A DNA stretch of 39,458 bases from Muribaculaceae bacterium (GCA_029060625.1 JAIDTO010000319.1:1-39458); one strand, 5' to 3'; numbered from the stretch's first letter, positions 1-9,405 are shown. A program made the numbers and translations. Notes: generated by a model from the letters alone, not told the origin.

Positions 1-2534
1 ATCTGCTGCTTCTGAATGGGAGTCAGGCCGAGAATGGCTGAAATATCATCGTAGCGGTCCTTGAACTTCGACTGGTCGAGAAGTATCTTGACATCTGAGT
101 TATTGATGATCGCCTCCTTGACAATGGGTGAGTCAATCACATCATTCAATTCTTGCGTGACGACACCGGCAATTCCGTGAAACTTGCGGACGGTCTTATA
201 CAAAAATTTGATATACTCAGCCATCGTGGGGGATGCTATGGCTTTCCACGCCTCTTCGATAATCAGGGCCTTACGTCCTTTCTTAATTCGCATCTTCTGT
301 AAGAAGACATCCATAATTATCAGCACGACAATAGGGAAAAGAACCGGGTCATCCTTTATCTTATCAATCTCGAAGACGATGAAACGCTCGTCAAACAGGT
401 TTGCATCGAGGTCTGAATTGAGGGTCATCTCCAGCTCACCACCACGGTAGAACTGTTTGAGAATTGCCGCGAAGTCTCGTATGTCGAAATGTACCTTTTC
501 AAGAGAGGTTATCTGTGGGATTCGTTCAAGGGCAAATTCATAATAGCTGTTGAAAGACAACTCCGCGACTTTGAGGCGACGTTTCTGGTCCTCGATATGG
601 TCTATCTGCTTGTCAATCTTTATCAGCATGGAATTTTCGTGCAGCTCCTTCTTGTAGCGTTCCAGCATGACGGCAGCTTTCTCCTTCTCCGCCTCGGTCG
701 CTGCCGCGTCAGCAAGCATGGCCCGGAATGTCCGGCACTGTCGGAGTATCTTGTACCTGCGTTCCTCTGCCGGGATAATGAGCGCGTGGCTCTCTATTTT
801 CGGAGGCTCGCGGTTTATCTGTTCCTCTATGTCCTCCATGTCGTGCGCATACTGGTCGTAATCATCTTCCATCTTTGCGTCCACAAGTAATTTACGCCGT
901 AGTCCCTCACGTTCATCATCTGTGAATTTGTCGAATGGATGGAAATACGCCTCGTAGTATTCCACGATGGTCTGGTTCACGAGCATATCCTCAATCTTTG
1001 AGGGGGCTTCGTTACCTTTGAAGATCAGAAATATCAGGGATTTAAGGAAGTTCTTTTTTTCTCCGAAATTAAGGTCATATTCCTCTTTAGTCACCTTAAA
1101 GGGGTTCATCGAGATAGGCTTTTCCTTGGAGTATGAAATGTAAGTACCACCGAAATAGCCGCAGATACCCTCGTAGGAGTCGCCGGTATCGACCATAACA
1201 ACGTCAGTATTCTGTTCAAGCAACTGACGCACAACGCTGTTCATGTGGAACGATTTGCCACTTCCGGACGGACCGATGCAGAAGAAATTTGCGTTGTCGG
1301 TCATCTTCACCTTACCCTCTTTTCCAGTGATGTCAATGCACACCGGTAGACCCTGCCGGTCTGTATAGAATGTGGTGAGCGGAGTGTCCTCACACCCTTT
1401 CAGATGTTCCTTGAAGAATAAGCAAAGGGCGGCGTCTGACAACGTGAGGAAAAGATCGTAGTCGGGATTGATGCCGTAGGCGTTGCCGGGGAAGGAGTTT
1501 ACGAAAAGTTCAAGCTGGTTGTATGCGGTGCGCGACGGCATTATGCCACACTCATACAGCTTTGTCTCCAGAAAAGATGTGACAGGTGTCAACTTGTCGG
1601 GGGGACAGCTCACAATGATATTGAAGCTGGTGTTTACCAGAAGGGAGGAATCGACGGCAAGTATATTCAGGACTTCCTCGATGTCTGCCTTGGCTATCTT
1701 GTTCGATGGGTCGGGCATCGAGCCGTGGCGCTTTGCTTTCCCCTGAAGTTTGCGTAGGAGTTTCCGCTGTCCCGGAATCTGCACCACCTGATTGTAGACC
1801 ACACAATCGGCGTGGGGCACTTCGGCCAGGAATGAAAACAGGTCGGTCGCTATCGGATAGCCGTTGACACTCATTTCGGTGAACGGCTTTATTACGGAAG
1901 GGAGGTTTATCTCGTCAATATCTACGAGTGGATAAGAGCGGATTATCCTGTTTCCGGTACGCAGGTATTCATCGGAGGAGCGGAAGTTGCTCATCGAGAA
2001 GGGGCCGTGACGGAACTGAAACGCCATGAAGCGGTGTATGTACTCGTTCACCTCCGGTTTGGTAAGTTTCCGGTGCCTGATGTTTTTCTCTGTAAGGATA
2101 TCGTCTACCTTTGAGACCTTTGAATGGAAGTCGAGCCACTTCTTGGGGTCATACTGGACGAACTGGCCTCTCTGAGCCTCCTGTGTTATTATAAGGTAGG
2201 TGGTGATTTCGGTGAACTCCCTCCCGTCGAAATACCGGAAGTAGCTTTGAGTCAGGAACTCGGCTGATTCGGGAACTTCCCGGTGGTATTTCTGACGGCA
2301 GAAAATGTCCTGCTTCTGGAGTGCATACCCCTCGCCGAGTGTCTGGACTATATTGGCGAGCACGTCCTGAAATAGTAGATACTGCTCCGAGTCGGTGCAG
2401 AGACGTAGCACCGGGTTTGTCATCTCGAATATTACGGAGGGGGCGCCCTTGGCGTCGAACAGCACGACATTGCCGTCTGTCTCCTCCAGCTGTGCGAAGA
2501 TGCCGTCAAATATTTTCTTATGCGGTTTTGCCAT
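1..2534 (-). CDS. traG: TraG-family conjugation ATPase (VirB4-like), 3' end cut by the window edge
   Basis: Manual reverse-strand translation is open from ATG at 2534 to position 1 (MAKPHKKIFDGIFAQLEETDGNVVLFD...), with Walker A GPSGSGKSFHMNS and downstream ALIIEEAWKAI...; absent from the ORF track because it has no stop in the window. Confidence 0.93.
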   Translation of the reverse strand, partial: MAKPHKKIFDGIFAQLEETDGNVVLFDAKGAPSVIFEMTNPVLRLCTDSEQYLLFQDVLANIVQTLGEGYALQKQDIFCRQKYHREVPESAEFLTQSYFRYFDGREFTEITTYLIITQEAQRGQFVQYDPKKWLDFHSKVSKVDDILTEKNIRHRKLTKPEVNEYIHRFMAFQFRHGPFSMSNFRSSDEYLRTGNRIIRSYPLVDIDEINLPSVIKPFTEMSVNGYPIATDLFSFLAEVPHADCVVYNQVVQIPGQRKLLRKLQGKAKRHGSMPDPSNKIAKADIEEVLNILAVDSSLLVNTSFNIIVSCPPDKLTPVTSFLETKLYECGIMPSRTAYNQLELFVNSFPGNAYGINPDYDLFLTLSDAALCLFFKEHLKGCEDTPLTTFYTDRQGLPVCIDITGKEGKVKMTDNANFFCIGPSGSGKSFHMNSVVRQLLEQNTDVVMVDTGDSYEGICGYFGGTYISYSKEKPISMNPFKVTKEEYDLNFGEKKNFLKSLIFLIFKGNEAPSKIEDMLVNQTIVEYYEAYFHPFDKFTDDEREGLRRKLLVDAKMEDDYDQYAHDMEDIEEQINREPPKIESHALIIPAEERRYKILRQCRTFRAMLADAAATEAEKEKAAVMLERYKKELHENSMLIKIDKQIDHIEDQKRRLKVAELSFNSYYEFALERIPQITSLEKVHFDIRDFAAILKQFYRGGELEMTLNSDLDANLFDERFIVFEIDKIKDDPVLFPIVVLIIMDVFLQKMRIKKGRKALIIEEAWKAIASPTMAEYIKFLYKTVRKFHGIAGVVTQELNDVIDSPIVKEAIINNSDVKILLDQSKFKDRYDDISAILGLTPIQKQQ

Positions 2535-2537
2535 GTG

Positions 2538-2825
2538 TCAGCGTTTGAACAGGTTGTGATAGATGTAGATTCCACGGTTGCGTTGCTTGTTGTGAAGTCC
2601 GCCGCGCTGCTTGACATATATTGTCACCAGACCGATGGCCGCCATTACAAGCATGGCGATAAACCCGGAGAGCTTCCCTAACGCGATGGAGAACACTATG
2701 AAGCCGACGAAGGACACTCCTATGGCCGCTGCCGCGAGTGTCAGGAAACGTCCCCTTATTCCCATGAACTCCAGAGGTTTCTGTAACCCTTTGAAAACCG
2801 GATAGCCGTCGTTGTATATCGCCAT
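2538..2825 (-). CDS. traF: Conjugative transposon protein TraF (DUF4133-like), two TM segments
   Basis: 95 aa MAIYNDGYPVFKGLQKPLEFMGIRGRF..., directly upstream of traG in the expected order. Confidence 0.8.
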   Translation of the reverse strand: MAIYNDGYPVFKGLQKPLEFMGIRGRFLTLAAAAIGVSFVGFIVFSIALGKLSGFIAMLVMAAIGLVTIYVKQRGGLHNKQRNRGIYIYHNLFKR

Positions 2826-2846
2826 GACTGTACTGGTTTTGCTGCG

Positions 2847-3203
2847 TCAGTTGAAGAATAGCGGTAGAGCCTCGGACAGAGCGATGAAGGCGATACAGCC
2901 ACCGATGGTGAGCATGATGGTCTTCTTGACATCCTGATCACCGTTCTGCATCTTGAAGTAGACGTTAAATGCTCCTACCAAGACAATTACGGCGGCGATG
3001 GCCTTCATGAGATTGGAAACGGGGGTCTGATATGAGCTGACCTCCTGGGTGGCTTTTGTGAAACCTGCGGCGCCTTTGCTGGCGGCCATTGCGTCGCCGG
3101 CGGCGACTGTGATTGCGGCTGCCGCGAGGAGTCCCTTGCGGACGGGTGCCGAGTTGCGTAGGCGTGCGACTGCACGCAGACATTTTGTTTTAATCTTCTG
3201 CAT
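2847..3203 (-). CDS. traE: Conjugative transposon protein TraE (DUF4134-like)
   Basis: Signal-like N-terminus followed by two TM segments (GAAGFTKATQEVSSYQTPVSNLMKAIAAVIVLVGAFNVYFKMQNGDQDVKK); start chosen at internal Met MQKIKTK. Confidence 0.8.
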   Translation of the reverse strand: MQKIKTKCLRAVARLRNSAPVRKGLLAAAAITVAAGDAMAASKGAAGFTKATQEVSSYQTPVSNLMKAIAAVIVLVGAFNVYFKMQNGDQDVKKTIMLTIGGCIAFIALSEALPLFFN

Positions 3204-3346
3204 ATGCGTTTGATCTTTTGTTGGAATTGAAAAAATCGGGCTGTAAAGGCAATGCAGGGCGTTAAAGGCAACTTCGGGCGATAAAGTCAAACGTCGTTCA
3301 GTAAAGGAATTTATTAGTAATGAATGTTTCTGTTCTACAAATTATG

Positions 3347-3712
3347 TCAGGCGGCTTTCTCACATTTTGCTACGATGGCTCCGAGACCTTCAAGCTCAGC
3401 GTCTTCGGTGTTGGGAAGGTTCTGTACCTGTGCCACAAGTTTCTCCACGGGAAGCCCGTTTGTCATGAGCGGACGCCTGACCTTGGGGGTTTCAGCCGTC
3501 TTGGGTACGTTGGGCTTTGGGGCCTTCATGTCACGTGTTATCTCGGTTGTCCTGAAACCGGCGGCCTCTTCCGTGATGTCGATTTCTGTCTCCTCGTTCT
3601 CCTTGGCGTTTTCAGCCGATGCAGGTTTTATCAGTAAATCCATCGCGATCGCCACGGCATAATATATAAGGAGCAGGACTACAAGGACGAGGAATATATC
3701 TCCGAATACCAT
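3347..3712 (-). CDS. TraD-like conjugative transposon protein, N-terminal TM segment plus acidic tail
   Basis: 121 aa MVFGDIFLVLVVLLLIYYAVAIAMDLL...; position between ParA/TraB-like genes and traE. Confidence 0.5.
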   Translation of the reverse strand: MVFGDIFLVLVVLLLIYYAVAIAMDLLIKPASAENAKENEETEIDITEEAAGFRTTEITRDMKAPKPNVPKTAETPKVRRPLMTNGLPVEKLVAQVQNLPNTEDAELEGLGAIVAKCEKAA

Positions 3713-3716
3713 ATTG

Positions 3717-4316
3717 TCATATTACTTGTGTTATAAACTCCGGCTCCGTTTCTATGTATGGCCGGAAGTCAAGGCCGAGCCTTATGCCGTTTGACTCCCT
3801 CACCGGGCTTCGCTTCAGTTCCGCTGTGTAGAATATCACGTTGCTTCCCTGAACCACCGTGTAACCGGCTTTCTTCAGGCGATGCTTCAGATTGATGCGG
3901 TGGACGTTGCTCACCACTTTCATATTCGATATGGGCGGCAGTCCGAAGCGGATGCGGCGTCTCTCCCGTTGTATAAGCTCAGTCCTGCGGCGTGAGATCA
4001 GCCGGGAGGCATCCTCTCGGTTGCGCTCCAGCCCCAGTTCCGCCACTATCCTCTGCACGGTGCGTTTGGATACGTTGGCAAGACGGGCGAGTTCGGGATA
4101 TGATTTCTCCTCGTAGTTCTCGATGATGATGCGGACTGCATCGGAACGGTTCTGAAGAGTGTTCTTTTCAAGCCCCAGTTCCCTCGCCTTTACCGCAACA
4201 CAGCGTCGGCATATTCCGAGGGATTCCGCTATGGAGGCATTGCTCTCATCGGGGAAGCGTTCTTTGAGGAAACAGATCATTTCCTCCGTCCAGTGAATCT
4301 TGCTCATAATTATCAT
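3717..4316 (-). CDS. Helix-turn-helix DNA-binding protein in the tra operon
   Basis: 199 aa with two HTH-like segments (NASIAESLGICRRCVAVKARELGL; SYPELARLANVSKRTVQRIVAELGL); overlaps the upstream gene by 4 nt. Confidence 0.55.
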   Translation of the reverse strand: MIIMSKIHWTEEMICFLKERFPDESNASIAESLGICRRCVAVKARELGLEKNTLQNRSDAVRIIIENYEEKSYPELARLANVSKRTVQRIVAELGLERNREDASRLISRRRTELIQRERRRIRFGLPPISNMKVVSNVHRINLKHRLKKAGYTVVQGSNVIFYTAELKRSPVRESNGIRLGLDFRPYIETEPEFITQVI

Positions 4317-4693
4317 GTTTGTGGTGTGTCAAGCAGGGACCGGTTGCATTTCCTGTATTGCCGGAGCCTCGGTAGATAGCGGTTGATGAATGTGCGGACA
4401 ATCGCGTTCACTATGTCGGAACGGCACTTGCGGTCGAAGTCGCAGTCGTCGAGCGAGTCGGCAAGGTCGCGGTCGAGCTTGCATATCATCCTGTCGTCCT
4501 TTCTTTCCCGGAAAGCATAAAGGGCGAGGTTCTTCTGGAACTGCACCCAGTCGTCATCATCTGCCGACGAGGCATTGCCGGGTGTGTCTATCGGAGCCTG
4601 GTCCCCTGTCTCCGGCGGAATGTCGGGCGGAGCGAGATTGCTCAGTCCGCCGAGAAGCCCGTTGATGTCGGGGTACTTTGATTCTGTTTTCAT
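4313..4693 (-). CDS. DUF3408-like / TraB-like conjugative element protein
   Basis: 126 aa with basic C-terminal region; adjacent to and overlapping ParA by 4 nt, as in Bacteroides tra operons. Confidence 0.5.
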   Translation of the reverse strand: MKTESKYPDINGLLGGLSNLAPPDIPPETGDQAPIDTPGNASSADDDDWVQFQKNLALYAFRERKDDRMICKLDRDLADSLDDCDFDRKCRSDIVNAIVRTFINRYLPRLRQYRKCNRSLLDTPQT

Positions 4694-5385
4694 CGTTCTG
4701 GTTTTTTGGTTGCAACTAATTCTTCATATATCGCATCAAAAGCAGGGGTGACAAGAAGCATCTGCTCGTCCATCTCGGACATGGTGCTGAACCGTTCCAT
4801 CTTCTTGCGTCTTGTCACATAGGGCGTGACGGTGACTAACTTTGAAAATTGCAGTTCGGCTTCCTCCCACCTCTCTTTTTCCTCGGCTGTCCCGGCGCCG
4901 ATTACATGAAAGTTGGGAATCAGGAAATGGCGTGCTGTCATTTCGGGACCCATCTTTTTGCGCAGGGTCACTATCAATGCTACGGTTTCCGCTGTGGGAG
5001 GTATGTTCAGGTCATCGTAGTGAAAAGGAGTGATCACATAGTCCGAGTTCACAAACAGGGCGACAAGTCCCTGGTCGGTGAGACTGCCTACCGAGTCGAA
5101 CAGCACAAAGTCAAAATGCGTGCTGCCACGTATATTCTCTATAAGGGAAAGGAGTGCGGGCTCGCTGCTCAGTCTGAACGAATATACGGCATACGGTACC
5201 GGACACCCGGCATATACCTCCATGTCGGAGGCCCGTTTCTTTGCGATGGACTGCTGTGGGTCAGTGTCGAATATCGCCACGCTATGCCCCTTGCCGGTGA
5301 GATAGGTGGCGAACATGGCGCAGAGGGTGGATTTGCCTACGCCTCCTTTCTGATTGGCGAATGTTATTATCCCGGTATCGTTCAT
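4690..5385 (-). CDS. traA: ParA-family ATPase (TraA of Bacteroides conjugative elements)
   Basis: Deviant Walker A ANQKGGVGKSTLCAMFATYL; VAIFDTDPQQS; DFVLFDSVGSL. Confidence 0.87.
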   Translation of the reverse strand: MNDTGIITFANQKGGVGKSTLCAMFATYLTGKGHSVAIFDTDPQQSIAKKRASDMEVYAGCPVPYAVYSFRLSSEPALLSLIENIRGSTHFDFVLFDSVGSLTDQGLVALFVNSDYVITPFHYDDLNIPPTAETVALIVTLRKKMGPEMTARHFLIPNFHVIGAGTAEEKERWEEAELQFSKLVTVTPYVTRRKKMERFSTMSEMDEQMLLVTPAFDAIYEELVATKKPER

Positions 5386-5554
5386 CTTTCCTTTTAGTTT
5401 TTTCCGATGGCAAAATTATCACCGGGTGATTGCTAAATTTGAAATTCCGAACATTTTTCATTATCTGATAATCAAACTTTCACATAATTTCTTAATGATA
5501 TGGTCTGAAACCACGGTTACATGCACACCGTGTCACCGGATACATATTGCAGGT

Positions 5555-7114
5555 CTATCTTTTGAGATTGCTTTCATCGTCTATGCGGTCGTAGTCTCCT
5601 TTATATCCAACCTCCCATTCCCGGTTCTCGCCACGTCCGGCTCCGGCATCTCTCAATGACCGTATAGACTTAGGTTTAATTGCAGATGTCCTGTCATTCT
5701 TACGGTTGTACCTGCTCCTGTCATATATGAGTCGTGACGTGTCGAATCCCTCGGCGTTCAGGTTTATCATCACATGGCTTCGGAAGTCAACGGCATACAG
5801 GCTGCCGTCGATGTCGGTTATCCTGAAGCCTGCGTTCCTGAACGTCTGCCTCGGAATATAGCCTTTGCCGGGATTTGAGCTGAAGATGTCCTGAAGGTCT
5901 GAGAGTCTGTTGTGGTATGTGTTCGTCCTTGCAGGCGACAGGCTCACGAGGCCGGGTGTTGGTATCTTTCCGATACGGCACAGGAAATCCCTTTCAGCCA
6001 CAGTGGTCGGATGGAAGGATTCAACCCATGAAATACGGTTGTTGCGCTTCAATGTCTCCCACATATGTGATTTAAGTGGTCTGGAGTCTCCGGCACGGTG
6101 TATCTCGCCGGCTTTGACGTAAGCCTTGAACTGACGCGACAGTATGGCGTTGAGCTGCCCGATGTTCATTTTCGGATCTGATGTCAGCAGGGAGTCTATG
6201 AGTGCGTCGATACGTGAAAACCGTTCATCGGGCGTGGCGAAGTCAAGTAGCTCCTTTATCGGAAGGATCTTCCCTCCGTTCATCACCGATTTGGTGTTGT
6301 GGTCGATTATCATGTAGCCATACGGTGAGTCACTGCGTCCGAAGAAAACGAGGTTTATACCGAATTTGCGCTTCATGATGGCGGCAAGTTCGCCACGGTC
6401 TGCCGAAGTGTCCCTGTATTTTTTCAGGATAGCCCTGAGCTGACGGCGCCGTTGCTTGTCAAAGGTACGTTCCTGATATTTTCCGGCAATCTCGGCCAGA
6501 GGCACTTTCTTCAGCACGGTGCCCCCTTTCTTAATCGACACGGTTCCGTCTTTCTCGTAGCACTCGTAACCCATCGAGTTCATCAGTGCCTTGAACTGCG
6601 TAAGGGAGGTGAACTTGTAGGAACATGCTTCCTTGAAGTCGAGTTCCGTCTGTTTGCTGCGGTTGTTTCCAAGTAGCCGGTCTATGACCTGCTGTGAGCG
6701 TACCCTCTCGTGGTTGTGGTCTATCTTCCTCCCGTCAGGTGCCACTCTCGACGTCACTATATGTATATGTGTGTTGGCAGTGTCGGTGTGCGCATATATA
6801 AGCATGGGCTGTCCCGGCTCTCCGTAACCCATCTCCCTCATATATTCATGCGCGAAGTCGAGCAGTTCCTCTTCCGTCTTCTCATGCCCCCTGCATGATA
6901 TGGCGACATGAAACTGAGCTTTCTTTATTCTCTTGTTCCTCATGGAGTATTTCTGAAGATACTCCGTGAGGTCGGCGGCGGTCGGTCGGGAAATCTTTTC
7001 CACCGGCCCGAAATTCTTTATCTCCAGAAGGTGCGCCACTCCTTTTGATACCTTATGCTCGTTGTATCCTACAGCGTGGAATGACGTGCTCGATGGAAGT
7101 ATTGTCGCTATCAT
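5555..7114 (-). CDS. mobB: Relaxase/mobilization nuclease, MobB type
   Basis: 519 aa; HUH-type motif HTDTANTHIHIVTSRV and N-terminal GYNEHKVSKGVAHLL; follows mobA on the same strand. Confidence 0.87.
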   Translation of the reverse strand: MIATILPSSTSFHAVGYNEHKVSKGVAHLLEIKNFGPVEKISRPTAADLTEYLQKYSMRNKRIKKAQFHVAISCRGHEKTEEELLDFAHEYMREMGYGEPGQPMLIYAHTDTANTHIHIVTSRVAPDGRKIDHNHERVRSQQVIDRLLGNNRSKQTELDFKEACSYKFTSLTQFKALMNSMGYECYEKDGTVSIKKGGTVLKKVPLAEIAGKYQERTFDKQRRRQLRAILKKYRDTSADRGELAAIMKRKFGINLVFFGRSDSPYGYMIIDHNTKSVMNGGKILPIKELLDFATPDERFSRIDALIDSLLTSDPKMNIGQLNAILSRQFKAYVKAGEIHRAGDSRPLKSHMWETLKRNNRISWVESFHPTTVAERDFLCRIGKIPTPGLVSLSPARTNTYHNRLSDLQDIFSSNPGKGYIPRQTFRNAGFRITDIDGSLYAVDFRSHVMINLNAEGFDTSRLIYDRSRYNRKNDRTSAIKPKSIRSLRDAGAGRGENREWEVGYKGDYDRIDDESNLKR

Positions 7115-7276
7115 CGGATTATCGTATTATCGTATGGTCTTATTGTCTGATGCTGATATATTCATTGTATCGGATATTGATTATCGCGGACACATTGATA
7201 AATCATGTAAGTAGAAATGCTATTATTCTTTAGTAGGGTAAGCAGTCATCTTACTATCTTCACACCTTATTATAAT

Positions 7277-7324
7277 TATATGGTTATGTGATGATATGCT
7301 TATATGATTGTATGACTATATGGT
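7277..7324. repeat. Octamer-register degenerate array (tatatggt/tatgtgat/gatatgct/tatatgat/tgtatgac/tatatggt)
   Basis: Six consecutive 8-mers in register; the last overlaps the mobA stop codon. Confidence 0.5.
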
Positions 7325-7714
7325 ACGAATACCGTCCCTTATTATCTTGTCGAGAGCATCCCTTTGTATGGTCTGCATATTACCCAATACTCTCTTTATC
7401 TCATTTATTGATGGAAGCACCACATCATTATAATATCTCCCGGTGAGCAGTCCTGCCACTGCCAGCTCATTCGCTCGTTTCATCGCCTGATTGAGATTGC
7501 CCCCGGCCCATGCAAGTTCGTCACTCAGTTTTCGGCTCAGTTCTGCCATATTCTCCACTGCTTCCATCTTTCCCTTGGCGTCGGTACCGGAAAACTCCCT
7601 AAGCGCGGATCTGATGTAGCAGCTAACGCTACCGAAGTCCGCCGCCTTTGTGCGCAGTGCCGCCAGTTCTTCATCGGTCAGCAGGATTTCTATTCTGTTG
7701 GTTCTTCGTTGCAT
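7316..7714 (-). CDS. mobA: Plasmid mobilization relaxosome protein, MobA type
   Basis: 132 aa MQRRTNRIEILLTDEELAALRTKAADFGSVSCYIRSAL...GNLNQAMKRANE, upstream of mobB. Confidence 0.8.
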   Translation of the reverse strand: MQRRTNRIEILLTDEELAALRTKAADFGSVSCYIRSALREFSGTDAKGKMEAVENMAELSRKLSDELAWAGGNLNQAMKRANELAVAGLLTGRYYNDVVLPSINEIKRVLGNMQTIQRDALDKIIRDGIRTI

Positions 7715-7742
7715 ACGATACGGTGGTTATCAGTGATTTCAA

Positions 7743-7840
7743 ATCGGCGAGTTCCGAGCTGATTTGCCCCGGCTGTCAAGACGGCAAGTTACTTTTCCAT
7801 CGGCAAAACGCAGTTTTATCCGGGGAAAAGTACAACTTGC
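7743..7840. other. Candidate oriT / mob regulatory region with imperfect stem-loop
   Basis: Just upstream of mobA; arms GCAAGTT-ACTTTTCC (7784-7798) and GGAAAAGT-AC-AACTTGC (7824-7840), inner AAAAC/GTTTT; 7743-7832 recurs at 18462-18551 (88/90). Confidence 0.45.
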
Positions 7841-8223
7841 TTATCAAAACATGTAAGCCCCGGCTTCACCCGTTTTCCCTGCCAGTACGCGAAGTTACCG
7901 GCTGCCGCTCGATGCGGAAGAAATTCCGAACATAATAATTGCGAGTGTTCATCACATATTGCGTTATTCTCTGCATCTGATGCTGTGATAACCTGATATT
8001 CCGGTCTAACCGTATCATCTTGTCCTCATATTCGCATTACCTTATAATCGGTGTGTCCCGTCATAGAATAGATGATAATGTAATTATTGGATTATCGGAT
8101 AGTTCAATAATGCGATAATATTGATATTTCTTAATAAATTAATGCCTTAAAAAATTGCTTATTTCACTGATTTTTAGTATATTTACATACTGAAAGCACC
8201 TTATTCAGCGATAATCCGATATT

Positions 8224-8451
8224 GTGACTGCACGATGTCGGGAGTATATGAACATCTTAATATCTGTTGCTATGTTTTATCTTCTTCTGGCTATATATCT
8301 GTTGCCTGTCGTGATAGTGCTTTGTATCCTGCTTCGCATTATCAGATGGTCGCTTCGTATGATACTGCGATTATCATATATACTGATACGGCGGTTATTC
8401 AAGTATGCGGTATCTATGATTGTCGGACTATGGCATATCGTGATGAACTGA
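8224..8451 (+). CDS. Small hydrophobic protein, possible membrane peptide divergent from mobA
   Basis: 75-aa ORF ...MNILISVAMFYLLLAIYLLPVVIVLCILLRIIRWSLRMILRLSYILIRRLFKYAV...; C-terminal part recurs at 18552-18640 with conservative substitutions and an in-frame 18-nt deletion. Confidence 0.4.
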   Translation: MTARCREYMNILISVAMFYLLLAIYLLPVVIVLCILLRIIRWSLRMILRLSYILIRRLFKYAVSMIVGLWHIVMN

Positions 8452-8592
8452 TATTGCCTTTATCCTTTGTCCCGGTGTTCCGGATTGACTGAAGGGAGAA
8501 TGAGGCGTTGGCTAATATGGGTGGTTTGTTCCCTGCAGTCGGATTTGTCGGAAGGCTGGCGATGATGACGGTCTCGGATATGAAATAGCGAT

Positions 8593-8733
8593 CTTTTACG
8601 CCACTGTCTCCGACGCTATTCCAGCCACTTTCACCGACACCTATCCCGACAATGTTTCCGCCACTGCTCGGGACACCTCTGGGGACACTCCTTCCGACAC
8701 CTTTGGGGACACTTTTGGGGACACCTTTTTCAT
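8593..8733 (-). repeat. 12-bp periodic repeat GTGTCNNNNNNN reading as V-S-x-x tetrapeptides
   Basis: Minus strand ATG AAA AAG, then GTGTCCCCAAAA GTGTCCCCAAAG GTGTCGGAAGGA GTGTCCCCAGAG GTGTCCCGAGCA GTGGCGGAAACA TTGTCGGGATAG GTGTCGGTGAAA GTGGCTGGAATA GCGTCGGAGACA GTGGCGTAAAAG, in strict register. Confidence 0.75.
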
Positions 8734-9198
8734 ATTACCCGAAACTAAGGATTAAGAAGTTACCCTATGCCAGTCGGTAGAAGTGTCCGATATTTCGGAC
8801 ATCTTTGCCGTCACCGATACCGCCACTTTTTCGCCACCTTTTCATACAAAGAGAGACAGACCTTCCCCCTCTCTTTCCAGGGCTTCGGAATGACTGAAAT
8901 ATTGCCTGTATTGCCTCCTAAAAATGTGACCCCACTTCCCCAATTCAAGCGGCTCTACAAGAGCGTATCAAGGCAAAATCCACATTTCGGAAGTGTTAAA
9001 AATTGTATAAATGGCATTTATTTGATTAAAAAGACTTAAATTTGCAGTAGAAATTAACCGATCCAAGAGAACATTGATTTGCTGACGATTTTTGAGCCTT
9101 GAATGTGGTACAATCTTGTGGTACATTCAACCTCAATCATCATTTATAAGTTACTCACTTTTAATATGATACATCAACAAAACGATGCCTTCGCGGAT

Positions 9199-9245
9199 CA
9201 CGATGAAAGGGAGATGAATTTTGAATTCATCTCCCTTTCATCGTG
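9199..9245. other. Perfect 22-bp inverted repeat with 3-nt loop
   Basis: CACGATGAAAGGGAGATGAATT-ttg-AATTCATCTCCCTTTCATCGTG. Confidence 0.85.
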
Positions 9246-9405
9246 ATAAGTAATAAATATTGAACAAGTAAGTAATAAGTGTTGAACAAGGTATTCACCG
9301 GTATGTGACAGTTTCTTCATAAACTTAATGATTTAAGCATGGCTTCTGCGCTTAAGGTCGTTTATGTTAAATGCGTATGGGCCAAAGAGACTGAACTAAG
9401 GAAAT

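Noticed and set aside
489-890. Plus-strand ORFs at 184-890 and 1483-1746
   Set aside because: They are antisense to traG, whose reverse-strand frame is open throughout.
4849-5397. 182-aa plus-strand ORF opposite ParA
   Set aside because: Shadow ORF over an intact Walker-motif gene on the minus strand.
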